From: Deroplatys truncata | Lineage: Eukaryota; Arthropoda; Insecta; Mantodea; Mantidae | Assembly: GCA_030765065.1 (NCBI GenBank) | Contig: CM060976.1 | Coordinates: forward strand, 60,806,539-60,870,538 | DNA length: 64,000 bases | Direction: 5' to 3' | Shown: one piece after another, positions 55,250 through 64,000 of the stretch | How the letters are laid out: each line of letters begins with the position of its first letter | How positions within the stretch are numbered: the stretch's first letter is position 1 | The notes under the pieces: generated by a model | The model's input: only the letters and a program-made list of their open reading frames with translations | Databases searched by the model: none | Told to the model about the DNA's origin: nothing | Program-made: the position numbers and the translations under genes

Positions 55250-55545
55250 GAAAAAACACAAAACAATAGAAGAAATTTACATACCACGCCGTTGTACATC
55301 ACAAGTTCAGCAAGAATTTCAAGAAATACAAAATAACCTTAATCCCCAAAAACAATTAGTATACAGAATAGAAAAATCCACTACATATAAACAAGATATC
55401 AGGCACTTATAGAATAAACTGCTCCTATTGCAACCACATATGCAATATGAAAACATAGAGAGACCTAAATACCAGACTGAAAGAACACATGAGTGCCATA
55501 AGATATAAACAGATTAAAAAATCTCCAGTAGCTGCGGCAGTCACC
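55250..55545 (+). pseudogene. GIY-YIG endonuclease relic of a Penelope-like element
   Basis: One plus-strand phase reads ISGTYRINCSYCNHIC, a stop, RDLNTRLKEHMSAIRYKQ, then KSPVAAAVT. The GxY...YxG-like start, the cysteine pair and R-x3-KEH correspond to the GIY-YIG domain that Penelope-like elements carry after their RT. Upstream frames (YIT..ARISRNTK) are broken and no RT motif was found. It is a small remnant, possibly interrupted by the LINE to its left. Confidence 0.5.
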
Positions 55546-55989
55546 TCCTCCGTCCGTTGCTGTAGGCTTACCTTGATGCATCTCCCATGTTAATTCCAGA
55601 AGTTCGCAGTGTGCTGGTTCTCTGCAATTTTATCCTCGGCTAGCTGCAGTAGTTTTCTTTAAACTATATGGGAGCATGGACTTATCCTCGGTAAAGCAAG
55701 CATAGATCTCGGGTGGTGATATAAGAAGACATAGACGTGCTTTGGTTACGAAAAGATGGCACTGCCGTTTCTTTTTATTTTACTCACCCAACACTTTTAT
55801 ACAACACTGGTATTGCCGCTGTTAAAATACTGTCCACCGCTGTTAAAATGCGGCGCGGATATGACACGAAGTTTAAATATGCTTATTATCTCTTTACGAG
55901 TAGCGGTTCTTAGGTGTGTTTCTAAAACTGTCTTTATTCCCTTTTTTGGCGCGATATCTCACACATCTTGCAGCATCTCTCCCTGACCA

Positions 55990-56140
55990 CACATGACAAA
56001 ATGCCAAACTGAAATGAAATGCCAAACTGCAATGCCAAACTGCCCAACTGCAATGCTAAACTGCCATGCCCAACTGCAATGCTAAACTGCCCAACTGCAA
56101 TGCTAAACTGCCCAACTGTAATGCTAAACTCCCCGAATTT
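55990..56140. repeat. Minisatellite, about 21-23-bp unit
   Basis: Repeats of AATGCTAAACTGCCCAACTGC with variants (AATGCCAAACTGC), about six copies, increasingly regular to the right. Confidence 0.85.
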
Positions 56141-56947
56141 GCTCCAAACAGATCCATTTATAGTCGCAGGCTTCTGAGGCTGCTTTCTTTCCTATTGGTC
56201 CATTTTTAGCGCCACTCGACGCATCTCAATATTTCGTATAAACTTCCAGGGATCTCATTGGTCAAAGTTTAATATAAATCGCGGCTTTTCCTAAGTTTAC
56301 CGTTAAGCTATCTGTCTCTCTCACTTGGTCACGGCGAATTATCAAATAAAGGGACAAAGGCGTTACACCCTCGCTGTAGGAATAATGGCCCTGCGACCAA
56401 AGAGACGTCATAAAACTAGATTTTCTGCCTTCGAAGGCACTATTCCTGTAGCTAAAACATTTCGTCGTGGACAGTATTTTAACATAGCGCTTAAATTATT
56501 TACATTAAACCAATTATAACTCTTGTAATATTAGTAACCTAGATACATACATAACGTTAAATCACCCTTCTTAAACTATTGACGCATTATAAGAAAAAGA
56601 TATGTACATAGTTTGATTTAACATCAATAAAAATTAATTAATAAATTATCTATAATTACAGTTCTCGGGCTCGGCTTAGAGTTGCCGTTTCAAATCCTAC
56701 CATTTCAGGTCTGCCAATTACGAGTGTGCACCTAACATAAGTTTACTAAGAGTCAGTTTCCCAGCTGTACTAAACAAGTGGGAAAATATACACATATAAA
56801 AGCACAAAAATCACCTCATGAATTTTAATTTGCCACCTCCGAGCAACTTTTGGAAGTTTTTGGTTCCACCAATACATATATCCCTACAGTAATAATCGCC
56901 AATAGCATCAGGAACCGGTTGGACATCTACTGATGATGGGGACAATT
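56141..56947. other. Promoter-like text and unassigned sequence
   Basis: CCTATTGGTCC and CTCATTGGTC (inverse CCAAT boxes) and TTTAATATAAATCG lie at 56200-56280, a layout like the promoters of the LTRs in this window, so a further LTR relic is possible. A B-box-like GTTTCAAATCC lies at about 56689. No gene recognised. Confidence 0.3.
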
Positions 56948-57110
56948 TGAAGTAGTTATATTGTCTTTACGTTGTTTGACCCATGCTTTGGGCGTCAATT
57001 TGAAGTAGTTATTTTGTTGTAGAAGTTTGCGCCACGCTTTGGGCGTCAATTTGAAGTAGGTGTTGTATTGTAGTAGTTGTATTATATTTCAACTGTTGGG
57101 GAGTCAAACT
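56948..57110 (-). other. Tandem LTR-end plus PBS-like units (three extra)
   Basis: TGAAGTAG or TGAAGTTG, the inverse of the LTR end, occurs at 56948, 57001, 57052 and at the true LTR edge 57111. Each is followed leftward by a PBS-like inverse such as CTTTGGGCGTCAATT. Spacing is 53, 51 and 59 bp. Confidence 0.75.
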
Positions 57111-57938
57111 TGAAGTTGGTTAGCAACCGCAAATATGGTACCCGGTTTCCGGTAGCCTTCGCCCCAAATGTACTTTCAGGTGGCCTTTGTCCCAAGTTTA
57201 AAAATATTAACTTTGTAATTTAACTGTTTCTTTAAGTGTTATATATTTATGTTTACCTCGGCTGCGTCAGTATTTTTGTTAGAGACACGTTTCTCTTAGC
57301 AGGGTTGTGGTGCAACAAGAATGTAGCTTACACAGATTATAATTTTACTTCAATCCTTTTATTAATATTTGATACGATTTAAATAACACTTCACTGATAT
57401 AGAGAGCTGTGAGATTCTTTTTTTTAATTACTTGCACTTTTTAACACGTAAACTTATTTTTCGTCTCACACGAATACATATTATATTTCTTGAGGACACT
57501 TTTTGGTCTGGTTAGTAACGCTTTCTGCAGGCAAACTGAACTAATTTCGACCGCCTAAACTTGTAAATTTCTGTATTTCAAGTCTCTGATTGGCTAATCC
57601 AACTCCAATAGAAACCTGCATTTAACTAAAGCCTTTTCTGGTTGTTGATTGGCTATTTTGTTTATAAACTGTCACTAAAATTACATTATTGTTACTCCAA
57701 GAATCACAAGTAGTACTGTTAAACTTTCTTACTCATTATTGACTCAAGGTTACCTCATTGTTAGCAACTTTTAACTTATTATTCTCACAGCTCCTAAATT
57801 ATTAAATTACGTAATATATTCACATAACATTATTACACATGGATACAATAATATAAGAATAGGCAATGACTGTTACATACATTTTACAAATTATTACATA
57901 CACATATTGCTTCAAGGCAGGCTGTTATTGAATTTACA
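57111..57938 (-). repeat. LTR of the second retrotransposon family, 828 bp, inverted
   Basis: Inverse partner of 33237-34062, with the same TG/CA ends and the same CCAAT-like sites (GATTGGCTAATCC, GATTGGCTATTTT). Internal sequence would lie to the left but no gag or pol is found. Confidence 0.85.
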
Positions 57939-59259
57939 TATTATATAATTAGGCTGAATTTATTTAAGTGTTAAAAACAAAGTTGTCCTCGAAACATGTT
58001 AAGGTACTTTTGACTTAGTGATATTTATTGTTTTTAAATTCCAAGTCATCTTTATAACTATCAATACATCACTGTTTCTAACACTTCTACTGAAATGTAG
58101 AATGTAATTTTGTCGTTAAACAATCGTGCAATACATATTTACGTATCTTATTCTTCGCCACTATACCGTACCTCAGAGCCCAAATCTCGTGGATGTCCAT
58201 ACAATGGAATCAATTGATAGCTTGACATTATAAAATTTTACTGTTAACGGGAAGCATGGTCTAACCCACTCTGGAACAGACTACCACTGATTGGCTAGAA
58301 AACATGTGACTATAAAACTGCAGAAATTTAACACTGCTCGATCATCTTATTTGACGGAGACTCTAGCTGAATCATAACGACACTTCTACATGTATAACTC
58401 ACGTTAACATATGTGACAAAGTGCAATTTTTTTATTTAAGTATAATTACCCTGAACTTTTTATGCAAGAAAATCATCAATGAAATATTTATTCATCATTC
58501 TAATGTTAATCCGCATAATTTCAGAAGGATTTTGCCAATACCCAATATAACTACTTTTGGCTCAAACATTCTGTGTCACATTTGTAATAATTTATTTAAT
58601 ATCTTAGTATAAACTCTCATTTGTCAGTATTGATTATTGTGCATATACTGCAGTGTAACAATTTTTTTTAAAAAAACAGCAATATTATTGAAAACCAGCC
58701 ATATTAATGCCTAATTAATCTACAAGATGTCATGCACTTGACAGAAGATACAGGTGGTTTCAGAATTCGACTGTACAAGTTTAAAGGGTTACAGAGAGAT
58801 AGTAAATTGCAATTTTGAGATTGGTAACTTATAGCCTGCATGCTCAAATTTCCCTGCAATGAAGTCCAATCTAAAATGGGGTAGCACACTACTGATTCAG
58901 CGGCCATTCAGTTTCAAGATCAAAGTGGGCAAGCAATTAAAACATGCTCATTGTTGCTACGTACCTAAGTGCCTAGACTGCGGAGCTGGAAATAAGCGCA
59001 AAATGAATGGCATGGTTCGGGTCATGGTGAGCGCATTGTTTTTCTTTCTTTTCTTTTTCATTATTGCAAAAGGCAATATTACGATTCCGGTTTAGTAATG
59101 TTATGTATAGGTCGCGCCACGGATTTTGGCGTGTGAAAATTTTAGTGGAAAGCCACGATGCGAGTCATTTACCGCATACACATGACACATACGGGGCTGC
59201 AGCTCGAAGAATGGTGCAAGTTGAGACGGGAGTTGTATACAGTGGAAGGGACTAAATAA
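57939..59259. other. No recognised gene
   Basis: AT-rich. A frame at 58859-59095 contains HCCYVPKCLDCG before a poly-Phe hydrophobic stretch, which I cannot assign. 59100-59255 ends in AAATAAATAAATC and may be a SINE-like tail. Confidence 0.35.
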
Positions 59260-60399
59260 ATAAATCTGAATATACTATCCCGGTACCCGGTACTACACCG
59301 GGACATACTTTAAACTTTTCATTTATTCTCACAAACAATTTACATTTTAGATTACATCAATTTTTTCAGATAGAATAACTACAAACTACACACTGGCTAC
59401 AAAATAATAATATAATAATAAATAAAAGAAAGAAAAAGAGAAATTATTGAATTAGAGTAAAGGCGTAAAAAAAAGAAATTACACTTCTAAATTCTATATT
59501 TATCTACACTTGCTGGAAGCCAGCAAACTTAGCAACTGGTAACCAGCTACTATCTACTCCTATGTAACTATATTCACTGGAAACCAGCGAAAATGTACTG
59601 GTAGCCAGCACAAAACCTTCTAAACTACTAATCATTTTAATAAGTTTATTTATGTTTATATTTTATTTAATATTGTCCTTAATTAAAATGTTTTATAAAA
59701 TTAAAGTTAATTATTTATAACATTCCATTATTCTCATAGTAATTATTTAGTTTAGAATAATTCAATATCTTATTTAATTCATTTATGTCTTTATTTATAC
59801 ATTCGTATTTATTTGTTTATTTACCTTATAACATTTTATTTATTCTCAATATTAATCTTCTATTATCTCCCTTTTAAATTGTTTTAAATTTTATCGCTAT
59901 GCATTAAACCTTTACTCTTCTTTCACTAAATATCTACCCACTTTACCCCACAACATTTCACTTCCCTCACATCCTCCATTTTATTCTAACACCAACTCCA
60001 CCTCCAACCTACATAAACTCAAAATTCCCCCTATTAATAACAATAACAAATTCACATCTCCATGCATCTAAACATCACTATAACTCCATTCACTATCCCT
60101 CCCAAACCACATTAAACTACTCCTCCAATGGCAAACCTGCAAGCTCCTCCTCCAAAGATGGCGAAACTGCTGGCTACTCCTCCAATAATGGTAAACTTCC
60201 TCTTCTTCCTCCATCCTCGTTCTATAACCACCACATTTCTCTCCTTTCCGTCGTCTTAATTAAAATCTTCTCTCTACCCATTCCTCCTCCTCTTCATTTT
60301 CCATCAATGTCAATATTTGTAAACTCGCCATTTCTTCACTTATGGTTTTATCTTCTCCCGTATCTAAATTTTGATTTATTATTGTAATCCTCTCAGATC
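59260..60399. other. Likely 3' part of the R1-like LINE, with small palindromes and a G-poor stretch
   Basis: 59511-59613 holds four CTGG-NN-N-CCAG palindromes. 59890-60330 is almost free of G on the plus strand. ACTCCTCCAA...GGCAAAC-type text repeats about three times at 60118-60200. No coding text recognised. Confidence 0.4.
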
Positions 60400-62323
60400 T
60401 TCTAGTTTCTTCTCTCCCTCTCGGTAATTGTTCTCTTCTTAACTTTTGGTAATATATCTTTTTCCCACGCTGTTCTACTCACATAATTTGTTAATTGTAG
60501 TAGATATTTTATTAAATTAGGGTGTATTAAAATTGTATACAGGGTATATCCTCTTAAATGTTTCCGTTCTTCTAGTGCATGTTGATTGTATCTATTACAT
60601 TCATTACATTGTTCCAATATGTCTTGTATGGATCATGCCCCGTAATAAAGTGTATTAATCCTTTTATTGGTTGTATGGGTGTTAGTCGTAATCTTTCTTG
60701 AACATTTGAAAATAGCTGAAAAACTCTTCTTCCCTCCTCTATTTCCTACCATTCATTGCTTAATATCTAATAAAGTATTGCACTTTACTCCAATTATTTG
60801 TTCTACTATTTCAAAATCTTTTCTTTTAATCCAAAATCTAGCTCCTTTCAAACGTATCAAATAATCAATTGGCCATATTGCTGTTGTTATTAATAAAGCC
60901 ATTGTTGGTGTGGTATTTACAGCACCTTGTGAAACGTAATATTTTTCTTTGCGCCCTTCTTAATGATTTTCTAATAACCACATCATCCATCCTGGCTGCC
61001 CAGGTTCCCGCTGCATGTTATAATGGACGCAAATATCACATTGTGTTAGGTTGTTATTGTTTTCAACGATAATTAAATTTTTTCTGCGTAATTCTACCAA
61101 GTTGTATCATTACTTTTTCTGATTTTTTATGAATATATTCTTAGGTTTTTTTTAAAATTTAATTTTTCATCCAGCATAATGCCCAAATATTTGGAATCCT
61201 TTTTCCTTCTTATATTTTCATCATTTATCCTAATAATCGGGTCTCTTTACAAATGTCCTTTAAACAACATATAACACGATTTATTGGATGAAATTTTAAG
61301 TTTAGATTTCTTGCACCAATTACTTAATTTCTCTGTCAGTTTATTTGCCTTGGTTTCCAATTCCCTTCTATTTTGACCTTCAATTATAAAGACCAAATCA
61401 TCTGCATATACAATTGTGTTTTATATATTATTATCATATTCCATTTCTTCAATTAAAATTTCAACCACTGTCACAAAAAAGGGGCCCCAGGACTGAGCCT
61501 TGTGGACATCCTGTTGTGATATCTTTACAAATTATCTAATTATTACCTTTAATATACACTTTTCTATTTGTACAATAATCCTTCAAAATTTTATAGAGAC
61601 TCTGTGGATAATTCTTTTCTATAAGTCTGCCGAAAAAATAGGGGCGCCATAAGTTATCAAATGCTCCAGATATATCAATTAATATCCCAATTCCATACTG
61701 TTTTTTTACTTTTCCCAATAGTTCCTAATAACTCCATAATGGCATGGCATCCTCCGTTGAAAACCCTTTTCTAAATCCGAATTATTTATCATTTTTTCCA
61801 ATAATTTCTCTAAATTCCACAATTCTTTTATAGACTAATTGTTCTAAAATTTTCCCCATGGTATTTAGTAAATATATGGGTCTATATGATTTTGGTTGTT
61901 TTAAATCCTTATCATTTCCTTTTTTTAAGTATTACTACTCGTGCCTCTTTCCAAATGTCTGGAAATCTTCCTTTCCATAAGCAATCATTAAAAAGCATAT
62001 GCAAGAAGGGGATTATTTCATCTTTTAAATTAAACAACACTTCATACATAATCCCATCTGGTCCTGCTGCCTTTTTTACCTTTAAAGTATTAAATATAAT
62101 TTGTATCTCCGACATATCTTTCGTTACTGCAGGGTATTTCTAATTCCACTCTACTGGTGTTTATTTCTTCGTCCGTATCAACTTCATCATCTGGTAATAA
62201 GGTATTCAATAATAATTTAGTAGATTCTTCCCAATTAGCAGTCATAGTACCGTCACCTCGATCTAGGGTTGTTATAATTTCTGGTTCTGGGACTGGACAG
62301 AAGGAACCACGTGCTACTTGCAA
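60400..62323 (-). pseudogene. R1-clade-like LINE reverse transcriptase relic
   Basis: The minus strand has WEESTKLLLNTLLPDDE (62323-62090), KAAGPDGIMYEVLF and WKEARVVILKKRK (62115-61912), GIGILIDISGAFDNLW and LIEKNYPQSLYKILKDYC (61718-61536), then TTGCPQGS-type text in another frame. The active-site box VYADDLVF near 61412-61389 is intact. C-terminal text with CNECNRYNQHALEE (60617-60402) recalls the zinc motif of R1-type ORF2. The RT copies element RNA at the target site. Frameshifts and stops throughout; the endonuclease end is missing. Confidence 0.78.
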
Positions 62324-62378
62324 GGGAGATACTGAAACATCAGGGGGCTGGCTGGCTGACTGGACTAGCCCTAAAGGT

Positions 62379-62432
62379 CATACGCCAATATCCGTGGCGA
62401 GACCTTCATACGCCAATATCCGTGGCGAGATC
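62379..62432. repeat. 27-bp tandem duplication
   Basis: CATACGCCAATATCCGTGGC occurs at about 62379 and 62409 with GAGACCTT and GAGATCTA following. Two copies only. Confidence 0.85.
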
Positions 62433-62689
62433 TATACACAAAAGTACAATTGCACTACATGACGCAACTGTAAGGTTTCTGTTTACTTTTAAATTTATGC
62501 TCCCGTTAAATTGTTTGCCAACAATGAAAGGCTTGCAATTGTTTGAAAGGGGGAAATGAAACAAATTAGAAATATAAAATTATTGAAAATCCATCTCTTC
62601 TGAAAGGGTAAACAATGGAAATACAGTATGATGAAGAAAAAGTTTACAATTTTTGCTTTTAAGTTTAGTAAAGATGTAAAAGTTAATAA

Positions 62690-63130
62690 ATAAGGCAAAT
62701 GGACTTTATGCTTTACATTCGTGATGAAGGTTCGATAAATACTAAACTTGAATTTATGTTTAGCACGTTCCAAAGATGCGGCATGAAGATTTTCAAGAAA
62801 ATCCTCCCAGCCCATTACCCTTTACAAGTGACTATTTTTTGAAATTTTTTGTTTTCGAAAAACAGCTCTAATGATTTTGATTAAAATACCACATACTTAG
62901 TATATTTACATGCAAAATAAAATGCATATCTTGAATTTTCTGGGAATAGCCTGTGAAGTCCTCTTCATTCTGAATAAATTTTGTATAATCTCGTAAAGTT
63001 GTAACGTTAAGCACTAGATGAAAACATACTACACAAAAAATGTACAACTTTTAAATTACACAGTTTATTTCAAATAATGTTTTTTGTTACATAACCCATT
63101 TCCGAAATATCCGTTATTAATTGTTCGCAT
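62690..63130 (-). mobile_element. RE-B copy, inverted, diverged
   Basis: GATAAATACTAAACTTGAA, AAGATTTTCAAGAAAATCCTC (as two parts, AAGATTTTCAAG and AAAATCCTCCC), ATTTTGATTAAAATACCA, TTTTCTGGGAATAGCC and AAAAAATGTACAAC follow the inverse RE-B body order. Microsatellite and ends are missing. Confidence 0.65.
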
Positions 63131-64000
63131 TGTTCAATACTTTGTCAATCTGTTAAAGTCCTGTCGATTTCCAGCTGTTTGTCACGATTGCATGGAAAGA
63201 GTATGAAATTTTAAGGCCAGGTATACCGTCCAATTCCTATATTTTTCACTGTCGCTGTTTCCTTTGTACTATAACAAAATGTGTAATGTAGCTATTTCTG
63301 CAAACGTTTGTTTGGATTAAAATGAAGTAGACGAAAAATAAGCTTTCCTAAGAATAGTTTGTATACCCACTAATAAACGACAGAGATTAGAGGACATGTG
63401 AATATAACACATATTTTTTAAATTCTTTAGTTAATTATGGCATTAAGGTATTTAAATGATCTGATTAAATGCTACAGAAACAGAATGTCTTCTCTGAGGA
63501 ATGCTATTATCCAGCAGATGAAACAGCATCTTCAATCTGTTTCCTTTAGCGTTGTAACACCAAAAACACTATTAAATATCTATGACATCATATCTATTTT
63601 AGTATTGTATTTACTATGACACACAGAAACCTAATTAATCTGAATAAAAGCCAAAGAAACATTTTGTGTCTTTGTACCCAATCACATAACAAGGAATGTT
63701 CCTCGTGTAGTTCTTGAGGCTGGAAAATGATGAAGCATCAATTGGTATTGCTCGTGGTATTTCTATCATAATTACAATCATCCTTTAGATGGTGCACTGT
63801 AAGGTTTCAAATGAATAAGTCTCTTGTTTGTGACAACAGTATACATTTTGTGACAAGAATGTAAACAATCTATTAACATTTTTGTACCAAATGAATAAAA
63901 CTGAAATGTGAGCTAAGATAATGTACTTCATTTTGAAGTCTTTAAGATTAAAAGAAATTCAAAGGAATTAGATTTGACATTTAAAGATTATTCCCATTTG
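63131..64000. other. No recognised gene
   Basis: AT-rich. A 60-residue frame at 63437-63619 (MALRYLNDLIKCYRNRM start) has no recognised family and may be chance. Confidence 0.4.

Overview
The window looks like gene-poor, AT-rich intergenic DNA from an arthropod, most likely an insect. Every recognisable coding stretch has insect-type relatives: mariner, Tc1, hAT, Ty3/gypsy, I- and R1-type LINEs, tRNA-derived SINEs, and a repetitive arthropod protein with the motif SEEQGERFHQD. I found no intact host gene, tRNA, rRNA or CRISPR. Almost everything is mobile DNA, its decayed remains, or satellite. Species cannot be fixed from the sequence alone.

Layout. 0-3.5 kb: a GC-rich head, a frameshifted gene fragment, two SINE types and an orphan LINE tail. 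3.57-9.94 kb: one minus-strand, gag-only LTR retrotransposon with a 4-bp target duplication (GGCT); its 5' LTR is split by a 2-kb repeat block. 9.96-10.96 kb: a mariner relic. 10.96-16.76 kb: the most interesting locus, a decayed Polinton/Maverick-like (adintovirus-like) virus fossil. It has a minus-strand packaging ATPase and, on the plus strand, a basic minor capsid/core protein, an adenain-type protease, a penton-like protein and a double-jelly-roll major capsid protein. The capsid gene is split by a SINE and by a Tc1-like transposon that itself carries a hAT MITE; each insertion has its own target duplication. 17.3-18.5 kb: small unidentified coding-like pieces beside the fossil.

20.57-24.07 kb is an A-rich, nucleosome-length degenerate satellite. 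24.07-28.2 kb is a separate 81/82-bp satellite with higher-order structure. 28-44 kb: SINEs, a gypsy integrase relic, zinc-finger-gene-like relics, a second LTR family, a mariner pseudogene with an internal duplication, microsatellites and many copies of one repeat (here RE-B). 44.7-47.1 kb: a hAT pseudogene. 47.15-48.17 kb: a solo LTR inside an (AAT)n microsatellite. 49.07-55.1 kb: a decayed I-type LINE. 55.2-64 kb: a Penelope-like GIY-YIG relic, a minisatellite, the second LTR-family copy in inverse orientation, an R1-like LINE relic and a final RE-B copy.

The genes do not form a working pathway. The window is a layered record of insertions whose order can be partly read from nesting. Family assignments come from recalled protein motifs, not searches, so all need a database comparison.
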